A stretch of 64,000 bases of DNA from Clostridia bacterium (GCA_910575245.1 CAJTEN010000010.1:101870-165869); one strand, 5' to 3'. Counted from the stretch's first letter, positions 34,639 through 42,629 are shown. Notes: generated by a model from the letters alone, not told the origin. Made by a program: numbers and translations.

Positions 34639-35530
34639 TGCTCCCACTCCCCTTCCCGTTATATTCAGAAAGGAAAAGCCCCGCAACCGCCAGAAGCGTC
34701 CCCATAATGGAAACCCACGTTACCGGCTCCTTCAGTATTAACACGGAAGTCACCACCGTTATGACAGGAACCATGTAAATATAGACACTGGTCCTGACCG
34801 CGCCAAGCACCTTTACCGCAAGGTTCCATGTCACAAAGCAAAGCGCGGAAGCCCCCAGCCCAAGATACAGGATATTAAGTAAATACGTCATATCCGCAAA
34901 CCGTTCCAGCCTGACTTCAAAATCGAAAAGGAACAATGCCGGAGCCATGAACAGGATGCCATAAAAGAACGTCCGCCGCGTGGTGAGTATGACCGGGTAG
35001 CCAAAGCTGCTGATTTTCCTTGTCAGTATGGAATAGCACGCCCACACAAAAGCCGCAAGGACTGCCAGCAAATCCCCCACCGGGTTCAGTTCCAGTTTAG
35101 AGCCGTTAAAGCTGATCAGCAGGGCACCCGCCATCGCCACCGCAAAGCCTATGAAAAAATTCGCTCTTAATTTCCCTTCCGATTTCAGGAACAGGCGTGA
35201 CAGAATCGCCGTGAAAAACGGCGCAACCGAGATGATGACTCCCACGTTGGACGCCATCGTATATGTAAGCGCGATATTCTCCAGCAGGTAATATAAGCAT
35301 ATCCCACACAGTCCCGCCAGCACAAAAGTCAGCTCCTGCTTACGCTCCACTCCCTTCATACGGTGCGGGCAAACCAAAAAGAGTGCCGCAAATCCCATTA
35401 CAAAGCGGAAGAACAGTATTTCCACCGGCTTAAAATCCGTAAGCAGGACTTTGGTGGATATGAATGTCGTCCCCCATATGATGATGGTGAACAGCGCCGC
35501 CAGATGCCCTGCTGATTTCCTATTCCCCAT
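34631..35530 (-). CDS. EamA/DMT-family exporter
   Basis: About 299 residues, ten hydrophobic helices in two EamA repeats; typical segments are FTIIIWGTTFISTKVLL near 15, GVIISVAPFFTAILSRLF near 90 and PVITVVTSVLILKEPVTW near 260. Likely exports amino acids or small metabolites. Start at 35530 overlaps the AraC gene stop; 35542 is an alternative. The order AraC regulator - exporter - GNAT - DUF2000 suggests a regulated detox or metabolite unit. Confidence 0.85.
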   Translation of the reverse strand: MGNRKSAGHLAALFTIIIWGTTFISTKVLLTDFKPVEILFFRFVMGFAALFLVCPHRMKGVERKQELTFVLAGLCGICLYYLLENIALTYTMASNVGVIISVAPFFTAILSRLFLKSEGKLRANFFIGFAVAMAGALLISFNGSKLELNPVGDLLAVLAAFVWACYSILTRKISSFGYPVILTTRRTFFYGILFMAPALFLFDFEVRLERFADMTYLLNILYLGLGASALCFVTWNLAVKVLGAVRTSVYIYMVPVITVVTSVLILKEPVTWVSIMGTLLAVAGLFLSEYNGKGSGSSE

Positions 35531-36362
35531 GCTGTCCACCATCCCCGTCTTTTTCCGAGAATATTTCACGGTAAGTACCCGGCGCAAGTCCTATAAACTG
35601 GTTGAAATAATTTGTAAAATGGCTCTGATCTGAGAACCCTGTCCAAATTGCTGCTTCCACGGGCGGAACTCCTTCCGATAACAGCTTTTTTGCTTCATTG
35701 ATGCGGATTGTCTCAAGGTAACGGTACGGTGTGACTCCCTTTTCTTTTGTAAAGGCCCGCAGCAGCGTTGACTTGCTAAGCCCCGCGTGGCGGCAGATCT
35801 GGTCTAAATAGATGCGCTCCGTAAAATGCCCTGCCATATATTCACACGCTTTTTCAATCTCCTGCCTGCATTCCGGGATACAGCTTTCAAAGGGCTTCCC
35901 GTAATTCTGGATGAGGTATGAAAGCAGGAACAGCAATGTTTCCTCTTTCTTAAACTCCCCCGTTCCTTTCATGACCATCTCATGCAGCGGGCGCAGGTGG
36001 CAGGCTATCTCCTCGTCACAAATAACATTCTTTGAAAATCCTGGAAGCTCCCGTTTCCCGGTAACTTCCTCTGCCAGATCAAGCATGACCTCCTTTGAAA
36101 TGTTAAATCCCCGGTAATCAAATGTCCCTTCATCACTCTGTACGCAGGCATGGCTGTCACCCGGATTGAAAAGCACGATGCTCCCTTCCTCTATGGCATA
36201 TTCCCTGTCCCGGCAGGAAAGCACCCGCTCCCCTTTCTCCACAAACCCAATGACATAATGCTCATGGAAATGGCTTGGAAAAGGCTGCACGATTCCCTCA
36301 AAACGGTATGCCTCCATCCTCAATTCATCATCGTACACCACTGTCCTTATTTCTTTCTTCAT
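35520..36362 (-). CDS. AraC-family transcription regulator
   Basis: 280 residues from the start at 36362 (GGAGG upstream). N-terminal cupin-type sensing domain with FPSHFHEHYVIGFVEKGER (His-rich) near residue 30 and VLFNPGDSHACV near 60. The C-terminal AraC DNA-binding domain has two helix-turn-helix units: LDQICRHAGLSKSTLLRAFTKEKG and PPVEAAIWTGFSDQSHFTNYFNQFIGLAPGTYR. AraC proteins of this make with a DMT exporter are common. It probably regulates the following exporter unit. Confidence 0.9.
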   Translation of the reverse strand: MKKEIRTVVYDDELRMEAYRFEGIVQPFPSHFHEHYVIGFVEKGERVLSCRDREYAIEEGSIVLFNPGDSHACVQSDEGTFDYRGFNISKEVMLDLAEEVTGKRELPGFSKNVICDEEIACHLRPLHEMVMKGTGEFKKEETLLFLLSYLIQNYGKPFESCIPECRQEIEKACEYMAGHFTERIYLDQICRHAGLSKSTLLRAFTKEKGVTPYRYLETIRINEAKKLLSEGVPPVEAAIWTGFSDQSHFTNYFNQFIGLAPGTYREIFSEKDGDGGQHGE

Positions 36363-36449
36363 GTGGATTACCTCCGAATTCAATTTTTGAATTTTGTCAA
36401 AAGCCATTTTACCTCTTATTTTTTCCTGCGTCTTGTAAAATATCTTCAT

Positions 36450-36635
36450 TTTTCAGATTTATTGGTTTTATTTCCCGTGTGGATTATATGAATAAAAATA
36501 AACGGTTTTATGTGTATTGAGGGATTTTATTAGAATGCTGCATTTTAGAAATGAAGAAATTCATGAATTGCCTGAAAATGAAAAAAGAGCCATTGAACGG
36601 CCCTTTTCCTCCCGCTATCATTTTTCAATTTTTCT
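36450..36635. other. A/T-rich upstream region without gene
   Basis: Only short spurious frames. Holds the likely promoter area of the AraC gene; no clear element is seen. Confidence 0.4.
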
Positions 36636-36870
36636 GTATACTATCACGCAAAACTGCTGTATTATCACGGAAACTCATATACAAACACGAAAACTCCGGG
36701 CGGTTTCCGTGTTTATATCATATCCTCCATTTTTCAACAGCATTTTCCGTCAAGCTAATACAACTTTCAGCCAAAACCGCCAATATCCTACCCCTTTTTA
36801 CTTTTCCGTTTTATACTATCACGGAAACCCCCGACTTTTGCGTGAAAGTATACTTTTGCCTGATAGTACG
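36636..36870. repeat. iteron-like cluster of ACTATCACGGAAA-type repeats
   Basis: At least seven variants of one ~15-base motif in both orientations. Forward: GTATACTATCACGCAAAA (36636), ATTATCACGGAAAC (36661), CAAACACGAAAAC (36682), TATACTATCACGGAAACC (36812). Reverse: GGTTTCCGTGTTTATA (36702), CTTTTGCGTGAAAGTATAC (36835) and CTTTTGCCTGATAGTAC (36853). No open frame of credible composition covers it. Such clusters are typical of replication origins (iterons), or of transposase or recombinase binding sites. It lies between the AraC gene and the truncated transposase. Confidence 0.6.
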
Positions 36871-37016
36871 ATTTTCCCCCTATCGCCATCCTATCATCGG
36901 CATCAAAAAACACAAAAATGGGGAGCCCACCACCCACCGTGATGAACCCCACCAAGCCTTAAAACCCTTGATTTTAAGCCATTCTTCAACACTTTCGCCT
37001 GCGAGTACCCAAATTC

Positions 37017-37661
37017 CTATGGTATCATTTGGAAATAGCCGCCTGTACGCCTGTCAATCCTGGGGTCGATCTCTTTGAAGCGCTTTTCCCGCTTTGCGGA
37101 TGAAAGCATGTTGAAGGCAACGGGGATAAAGCTGAAGCCGTCCGTCCATCCGAGTGTAAGGAGGTTGAATCCCCTGACGCTTTTGCCGATGACATGGTCA
37201 AATACAAATGCCAGCAGTTCCACGGATTTGCTGCGTCCCCTGCCAATAACCGAATCATCAAGAACTAGTGCCCTGAAGCGGCTGCGTTTGGTCAGCGTAT
37301 CAAAAAATACCGTCACCTTTGCGGCAAGCAGCGTTATGAAGCGCCTCCAGTTGTAATGCTCATTGCCAAGGAAGCGGTGGTATGTGCTCTTTGAACAGGC
37401 GATATCCTGTTTCTTGGAGCCAAGATACCGGTACAGGTTACATCCCTGAAAGACCATCAGCAGGAGGAACTGGAATATTTCAAATGCCGTGCGTTTCTCA
37501 TCCGGGGATTCGCCTTTCAATATGCGGCTGTTTTTGCGGATGCCGCAACGGAATAGCAGCCCGCTTATATCAAGCTCCCTGATGGCGGCAATAAAACTCA
37601 TGTTAAGTTCGTGGCCGGGGTTTTCTTTTGCACCATTATGCTGTATCATAAGATCAGGCAC
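37017..37661 (-). pseudogene. IS4-like transposase, N-terminal fragment
   Basis: 214 residues of a DDE transposase: an N-terminal region with FQFLLLMVFQGCNLYRYLGSK, and the first catalytic aspartate in RALVLDDSVIGRGRSKSVELL, then LTLGWTDGFSFIPVAFNML. The rest of the catalytic core, with the second Asp and Glu, is missing; the frame stops after GGYFQMIP. Such transposases are usually about twice this length, so this is a remnant. It separates the AraC unit from operon B and shows that the region has been hit by mobile elements. Confidence 0.78.
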
Positions 37662-37739
37662 TCCTTTCGGTGTGGTTTGTATTTTTGCTGATCTTATTAT
37701 ACCAAAGGCCAGTGCCTTTTTGGTGTCAAGACATCAATT

Positions 37740-37830
37740 TTATAGTCAGTTTTTATAATATCTATAAGGATTTTCATTGAAAATTCTTATGGGAAGTTTG
37801 AGTAAAGAATGAGCAAACTCCCATAATGCA
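37740..37830. other. two consecutive hairpins in an untranslated stretch
   Basis: AAGGATTTTC/GAAAATTCTT and TTATGGGAAGTTTGAG/GAGCAAACTCCCATAA lie back to back just before the terminator at 37855. They may be the end of the broken IS element or part of a small RNA. Confidence 0.45.
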
Positions 37831-37854
37831 CCTCATCCCCGCACTGACATACAC

Positions 37855-37901
37855 AAGGGAACCAGACAGGCAATAGTTACGCTCTGCCTGGTTCCTTTTT
37901 A
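37855..37901 (+). terminator. rightward terminator with no gene before it
   Basis: Stem AGGGAACCAGACAGGCA / TGCCTGGTTCCTTTTT with a T run on the plus strand. All genes here run leftward, so the transcript it ends is unknown. Confidence 0.75.
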
Positions 37902-37920
37902 TCGTTTGTGCATCTATTCC

Positions 37921-37995
37921 CTGATTCCCCAACCTGCCGAAAAACCGGGGAAGCCTGCCCTGTCTTTGTCCGGCTGTGGCTTATTGGGGATATGC
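37921..37995 (-). repeat. 3'-border repeat P, copy 5
   Basis: CCCCAACCTGCCGAAAAACC, GCCTGCCCTGTC and CGGCTGTGGCTTATTGGGG; outer bases pair (CCCCAA/TTGGGG). It lies 25 bases after the stop of the gene at 38021. Confidence 0.75.
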
Positions 37996-38020
37996 CGTCC
38001 GTGGGGCAGGCTGTTTTCAA

Positions 38021-38557
38021 TCATGATTTGCTTTTACAGAAAGTCAGGATGTCATTGATCCATTTGCCATACCGCAGATACCCGTCCCAATTCCCAAGTG
38101 TTTTCATATCGTTCATAAGCTCGTGCGCCATTGCCATATAGTCTGCTTTTTCATGGTAGGAAGTACCACTCATTTTATCCTTCAATATCGACATGGTCAT
38201 GAAATTGCTGTCTGATTTATTCCCGGTATGAGCGTTTAACGCAAGCATCTCCGTATAAGAACAGCTACTCGGATTTACCTTGCTCACATCCACTATCTGC
38301 TCATACTCTTTTCCGTTTTTGTCAGTGCCCTTCACAAGATAAACCGGATTATCCTCTGAATAATCATCCGCTCTGTATACATTTGCGCTCTCCCCTGTCT
38401 TTACATGATGGATAGAAAATAATGCATCCGGGTCAATATGTACCACATTTCCTGTTGCTTTCACATTCGCCCCGAAGTCACCCTTCGTACTGCTTTCTGC
38501 TTTTCTTGCTCCCTGCCATGCCGGATACCCTGCTGTTCCTATTCCATTAACATTCAT
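38021..38557 (-). CDS. MNVNGIG-type accessory protein, 178 residues (copy B)
   Basis: Counterpart of the protein at 27948. N-terminus MNVNGIGTAGYPAWQGARKA; body with HVKTGESANVYRADDYSEDNP and KGTDKNGKEYEQIVDVSKVN; helical end with MNDMKTLGNWDGYLRYGKW. Copy A and copy B are clearly homologous along the body but have drifted far, so the duplication is old. I start at 38557 (GGAGGAG upstream). No signal peptide or membrane helix. Repeat Q lies 31 bases upstream and repeat P right after the stop. Confidence 0.72.
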   Translation of the reverse strand: MNVNGIGTAGYPAWQGARKAESSTKGDFGANVKATGNVVHIDPDALFSIHHVKTGESANVYRADDYSEDNPVYLVKGTDKNGKEYEQIVDVSKVNPSSCSYTEMLALNAHTGNKSDSNFMTMSILKDKMSGTSYHEKADYMAMAHELMNDMKTLGNWDGYLRYGKWINDILTFCKSKS

Positions 38558-38587
38558 CTCTAAATCTCCTCCATTATTTTTAGTATT

Positions 38588-38642
38588 GCGGCTCATCTGT
38601 CATTCAGAGCCATCTCTGCTCTCTTGATGTAAGTCCGAGCAG
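38588..38642 (-). repeat. 5'-border repeat Q, copy 4
   Basis: GCGGCTCATCTGTCATTCAG and GATGTAAGTCCGAGCAG, 31 bases before the start at 38557. Confidence 0.7.
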
Positions 38643-38740
38643 TCCATTGTTTCCTATATCCTAACTTCCCCTGTCAAACTTCATGGCAAACACCTCCCTT
38701 CGCCGCTCTCCCGTTCAGAGCCTTCCCTGCCCCCTTGCAG

Positions 38741-38785
38741 TCCGCAGAGGCAAAGTTATATGCGCCTCTGCGGAATAGGGTGTAA
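38741..38785 (-). repeat. 3'-border hairpin R, copy 2
   Basis: CCGCAGAGGC ... GCGCCTCTGCGG then AATAGGGTGTAAA, 4 bases after the stop of the gene at 38789. Near-identical to the copy at 29477. Confidence 0.8.
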
Positions 38786-38788
38786 AGA

Positions 38789-39364
38789 TTATATCTGTAT
38801 ATCCAGCCCTTTGCTGCCTTTAGAGTACAAGGCATTTACACTGTCCTGATAGATAGCATCACCTGCAAAAATCTCATCCAGTATCTCATGGGAAATTGGC
38901 TTTCCGGCTGTCCATGCAGGGTCTTTTTCCTTTACAGCCTGTGTTACCCTCCCCGCAATTTCCAAATGGAGCTGGCTCAACGTCCAGGGAGCAGCACGGC
39001 GGGTACTTAAATCTAATGACTTCACATAGGAATGGATCTTGTCATAATATGCATCCGTCTCAGCAGTATTATCACCAGACATCCCACCATACTTATAAAA
39101 CGCCTTTTTAACATCTTCATAAACGTGCTGCTTGATTTCATCTGATACGTTTACGATCCTTTTCCAATCCGTCCTACCTGTGATTCCCATGCCCTCTACT
39201 CCATAGGAATTTTTGAAGTGTCCGGAACGCAAATCATCAATGGTATTGCCACAATAGTTTCCTTTCGATGCCCCGCTGCCGAAAGGCATATTCGTATTTG
39301 CTTTGCCACCGTTCATCCTTGATAAAAGCTGCCAGATTCCCTGGCTGTTATTTCCTATACGCAT
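38789..39364 (-). CDS. accessory small-protein cluster member, 191 residues
   Basis: Begins MRIGNNSQGIWQLLSRM; N-terminal 55 residues polar and Gly/Asn rich. Segment GRTDWKRIVNVSDEIKQHV recalls GRGPDWSIIP and LTDEIKELA of the protein at 27091, so these may be paralogues occupying comparable places. Central helices (KAFYKYGG, YYDKIHSYVKSLDL) and a C-terminal region ending SKGLDIQI. GGAGGG before the ATG at 39364. It follows a 56-residue gene by 16 bases. Function not recognised. Confidence 0.68.
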   Translation of the reverse strand: MRIGNNSQGIWQLLSRMNGGKANTNMPFGSGASKGNYCGNTIDDLRSGHFKNSYGVEGMGITGRTDWKRIVNVSDEIKQHVYEDVKKAFYKYGGMSGDNTAETDAYYDKIHSYVKSLDLSTRRAAPWTLSQLHLEIAGRVTQAVKEKDPAWTAGKPISHEILDEIFAGDAIYQDSVNALYSKGSKGLDIQI

Positions 39365-39380
39365 GATAAAATCCCTCCTT

Positions 39381-39551
39381 CTATATAGTCAAATCCAGCT
39401 GTGCGCCTTTGCCTTCTTCCTGCAGTTTCACGGGCGCATCTGCTTTCGTCTTGATCTTCTCCAGCAGCTTTTCCAGAGTTTCTGCCTTTTCCAGCCTCTT
39501 TTCTTTCAGGGCTTCTTCCTCTTTCTTCTTTGCCCGCTTTTTCTCCAACAT
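39381..39551 (-). CDS. 56-residue charged coiled-coil protein
   Basis: Begins MLEKKRAKKKEEEALKEK and continues with heptad-like KRLEKAETLEKLLEKI, then a short tail ending QLDLTI. Its ATG touches the TAA of the gene at 39552 (TAAATG), so it is translationally coupled. No counterpart remains behind copy A (29533). It may be a small partner of the coiled-coil segment in the upstream protein, or a separated C-terminal domain; both are guesses. Confidence 0.6.
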   Translation of the reverse strand: MLEKKRAKKKEEEALKEKRLEKAETLEKLLEKIKTKADAPVKLQEEGKGAQLDLTI

Positions 39552-40262
39552 TTATGCCTTTATATCAAAACTGCTCCCCGTAGATGATGATGTGCCAGAT
39601 GCCGCCGCTATAATATTCTGTGTAACGCTTTTTATATCTGTTCCGGTGGCAGATACCGTGAACGTGCCCTCCAGCCGTTCTTTTCTCTCCGCCCGCCGTT
39701 CCGCTGCCTTTTCTTCCTCCGCCTTTTTCTCCTTGCGCCTCTCGGCAGCCTTTTCCTCGGCGGCTTTCTTCTCTTTTGCTTTTCTTTCAGCATTCTCTTT
39801 GGCTATCTTTCCGTCTGGGTCATTTGTGCTGCCGCTCATCATGGAGATATTACCATTATCATCAATCTTATATGTAGCATATGTCACTACCGGGCTCCCC
39901 GGAGCCATCTTCACAGAGTTACAGAGTGACTTAACGCTATCGGGAATTGCCGCCAGATTTTCTTCCAGATACTTTGCTTTTTCCGGGTCGTTCATACATT
40001 TCTTCAGGAAAGCGCCCGATACGGATACCGTTGTCGGAACACCCTGCATGGAAGTTGTACCCGTATTCATATAGCTGTACTTGCCCTGCAGATATTTGGA
40101 ATAGTCATTGACATTGCTGTACCCCGTCTTGATCTGCTCCGTCTTTGTTCCCCCGGTTGATGTTTTCAATTCCACCGTGCTTGTTGTTACATTGCCTTCC
40201 TTTGCGGTACTTGTGCCGCTTTTCGCATAATTGCTATAATTGTTACTGATCTCCATTGACAT
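39552..40262 (-). CDS. MSMEI-type accessory protein with charged coiled-coil, copy B
   Basis: 236 residues, close to the protein at 29533 along its length: MSMEISNNYSNYAKSG, the long identical KLKT/TEQIKTGYSNVNDYSK stretch, VSVSGAFLKKCMNDPEKAKYL, an Ala/Glu/Lys/Arg coiled coil and the end SSFDIKA. Differences cluster around residues 105-150 (SLCNSVKMAPGSPVVTYATY here), suggesting a variable domain between conserved ends. Start chosen at 40262 because GGAGG abuts the earlier ATG at 40271. Function unknown. Confidence 0.72.
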   Translation of the reverse strand: MSMEISNNYSNYAKSGTSTAKEGNVTTSTVELKTSTGGTKTEQIKTGYSNVNDYSKYLQGKYSYMNTGTTSMQGVPTTVSVSGAFLKKCMNDPEKAKYLEENLAAIPDSVKSLCNSVKMAPGSPVVTYATYKIDDNGNISMMSGSTNDPDGKIAKENAERKAKEKKAAEEKAAERRKEKKAEEEKAAERRAERKERLEGTFTVSATGTDIKSVTQNIIAAASGTSSSTGSSFDIKA

Positions 40263-40292
40263 AATTCTCATCCTCCTTCAAAAATCTTACCT

Positions 40293-40350
40293 GCGGCCCC
40301 TCTGTCATTCGGAGCCGCCCATGCCCCCTTGCGGTAAGTCCGGGCATGAT
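40293..40350 (-). repeat. 5'-border repeat Q, copy 5
   Basis: Almost identical to copy 3: GCGGCCCCTCTGTCATTCGG and CCCCCTTGCGGTAAGTCCGG. 31 bases before the start at 40262. Confidence 0.78.
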
Positions 40351-40378
40351 CTTCCTTACTTCAAAATGCCCGGAATGC

Positions 40379-41208
40379 TTATATTTTCTGATTTCCAACC
40401 ATACTTTTGCTGAATGTGCTTATATTTTCCTCATAAGCAGTCACCGCCAGTGCGCTTACGCCCGCTGACTGAATAGCCACCGTACCATCGCCATTCTGTA
40501 CGCCCTCTGCAAGGAAAGCCTGCTGTCTCTGCCTGCTTGCCATCTGGCTTTTTAGGTAATTTTCCTGTGCCGCCGCTCTCCGTGCCTGTGCTTTTTTGAC
40601 TGCCTCCTTCTCCTGCTCCTCCATCAGTTCTTCCATCCTTTCATGGCGTTTTTCCCACCATGACTTTTCATTGCTGGCAAAATTTGAGCCGCTGCCTCCT
40701 ACCGGTCCCGCATAACCATAGCATTCTTCCGGGGATGCCCCGATCACTTCGTAGCAGACATTATTGGAGCCGACAGGCAGACTGCTCACCGAATACATTG
40801 AGCGGATTCTGTTCAAAACATATTTTTCATATTCTGGGTCATTCTTCATCCGTTCAAAAGCCTCTTCTTTAATCACCAGAGAGCCAGACGAAAATGATGA
40901 TCTGAACCATGAACTTACAGGCATTTTTGACATCTCATTCATAAACCACTGTTTGTACTCATCTGTTGTCATTTCCTCTTTGGGTTTATTGGAAATGCTG
41001 CTGTCATATGTAAATCCAAAATAACTCGGAGGATTGGATACTACCATATCCCCCGCCCATGCTGATGAGCCGGATTTTCCGCCGCATTCTTTCCTTCCGC
41101 GGCTTTCTGCACCTCCTCCGCAAAATTCCCTGTGCCTGCCGCCTTTTGGCTGCTGTTTGCGTAGGCATACGGATTAACCCCCACACCGCTTACATTACTG
41201 ATACTCAT
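40379..41208 (-). pseudogene. kinase-coupled accessory protein, copy B, with a one-base frameshift
   Basis: The ATG at 41208 overlaps the kinase stop (ATGA), exactly as in operon A. From it runs MSISNVSGVGVNPYAYANSS ... NFAEEVQKAAEG, ending at TAG 41041-41043. The rest of the protein, from MVVSNPPSYFGFTYDSS to the end, continues in another frame to 40379. Adding one base to the five-base run at 41050-41054 joins them as HGRGDMVVSN. The body has DEYKQWFMNEMSKMP and MKNDPEYEKYVLNRI like copy A. Either a real deletion, a phase-variable tract or a sequencing error. The body alone (222 residues from 41047) might still be made. Confidence 0.72.
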
Positions 41209-42617
41209 ACTTGTCTCCTTTCCTGTAACATCACCGTTACACTGAACTCATTTTTCTTTACCTTGATATCAACATCCCCCATATATTTCTCCGCTTCCCT
41301 CTTTACATTGGAAAGCCCGATCCCATGCATGAAACCCTGCCTTCTGAAAGGTTCCTTTTCCTTTGTGGAGATTGGGAGGTTCGTATCCGCATCCATGAAG
41401 ATCTCCCCTTCAAACGGGTTTCTGACCTCGATCAGGAAGAACTTCCTCTTCTGTCTGCTGGAAATGAAAATGTACCTGTCGCCCTGCCGCATCTTCCCAC
41501 AGGCTTCAAGGGCGTTCTGCAGCAGGTTGTTTACAATGATGCCAATGTCATAGGCATCATACCTTTCCGATTCCGGGTAGGTAAATTCTGACCGGAACCG
41601 TATGCCCTGCTTTTCCGCAGCTTTCTGCCTGTCGTTCACGATCACGTCAGTAACGGCATTCCCTGTCTTTATGGAAAATTCAAAGGCATCCATGCCCTCA
41701 TCCATTCTGGAGATGTACTGCCCCATGCCGCCATAGTCCCCGCTTTCAAGCAGCCCCTTGATATTGGTCAGATGGTTTTTCATCTCATGCTTCATCCGGC
41801 GGATGCCGTCATAAAACTGATCCACCTCCGCCATCCGCTCCTGTATTGCATGGACCTGCTGCTGTTCCACAAAATATCTTTCCTTTTCCTCCTGAAGCCC
41901 CACCATTTTCTGATAAGATATTATGGTCACCAGAATACCGGAATAAAATAGTACGGCAGCCACAGGCACGATCCCTATCAGCACCGGGTACTGCTCATAA
42001 AGCTGTATGGACATCTCCCCCGTGGTCACGATCAGAATCCGGAATAAAATATTGACAAACAGGCTGCCCGTCACGGGCGTCAGCAGCAGATAGCACAATT
42101 CCCTTATGTGCAGTTCCGTCCTGCATTTCCTGAGCTGGCGTGCCACCATATACAGCAGTGCGGAAAAAAGCACAAGCTGCAGCAATTCCACCAGACAGAA
42201 ATTCAGGGCGGCATTCCGCAGTACCCGCTCTACACCTTCCTCCCCTTTCACAAGATGCCTGCCCGTGTAGAAATTCACGCTTGCCACCGCCAACGAACTC
42301 AGGTTCCTGATGCAGAAGAACACCACCCCCATAAACAGTGCGGATTTCTTTTCCACCCCTAAATACTTTGCCGCCAGCGTCAACAGGATTATTACGGAAG
42401 CCATGCAGGCCAGCGCCCCCATACCGGCTGCCATATTAAAAAAATATATGACAGAATAAGACGTAAACACAGCCAGCATCTTTATGATATCTGCCGGATG
42501 CCCCCTTTTCCGCCCTGCAATATACGGATAGAAAAAAGCTGTCAGACAGCAGGCATATAGAATGATCTCAATCCCTATCACTGTATTTTGGAACAGCGTA
42601 AAACTTGCTTCACTCAA
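41205..42617 (-). CDS. AgrC-like GHKL sensor histidine kinase, operon B
   Basis: 470 residues from a TTG start (LSEASFTLFQ). Several membrane helices in residues 1-215, then RRMKHEMKNHLTNIKGL (His near 277), NNLLQNALEAC near 373 and GIGLSNVKREAEKYMG near 440. The catalytic half is close to that of operon A, while the membrane half is much more diverged, as expected if the two sense different signals. It is 12 bases downstream of its regulator gene and coupled to the next gene. Confidence 0.88.
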   Translation of the reverse strand: MSEASFTLFQNTVIGIEIILYACCLTAFFYPYIAGRKRGHPADIIKMLAVFTSYSVIYFFNMAAGMGALACMASVIILLTLAAKYLGVEKKSALFMGVVFFCIRNLSSLAVASVNFYTGRHLVKGEEGVERVLRNAALNFCLVELLQLVLFSALLYMVARQLRKCRTELHIRELCYLLLTPVTGSLFVNILFRILIVTTGEMSIQLYEQYPVLIGIVPVAAVLFYSGILVTIISYQKMVGLQEEKERYFVEQQQVHAIQERMAEVDQFYDGIRRMKHEMKNHLTNIKGLLESGDYGGMGQYISRMDEGMDAFEFSIKTGNAVTDVIVNDRQKAAEKQGIRFRSEFTYPESERYDAYDIGIIVNNLLQNALEACGKMRQGDRYIFISSRQKRKFFLIEVRNPFEGEIFMDADTNLPISTKEKEPFRRQGFMHGIGLSNVKREAEKYMGDVDIKVKKNEFSVTVMLQERRQV

Positions 42618-42629
42618 TGGCAGCCCCCC

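Noticed and set aside
36551..37078. Plus-strand frame of 175 codons
   Set aside because: It runs across the iteron-like repeats into the reverse of the transposase; composition is not protein-like and there is no ribosome site.
39303..40074. Plus-strand Ser/Phe-rich frames
   Set aside because: They are antisense to the coiled-coil genes; Lys/Glu codons read backwards give long Phe/Ser frames.
26242..40350. CRISPR array suggested by repeated intergenic sequences
   Set aside because: Repeats P, Q and R are far apart, imperfect, of varied spacing and tied to gene borders; there are no regular spacers and no cas genes.
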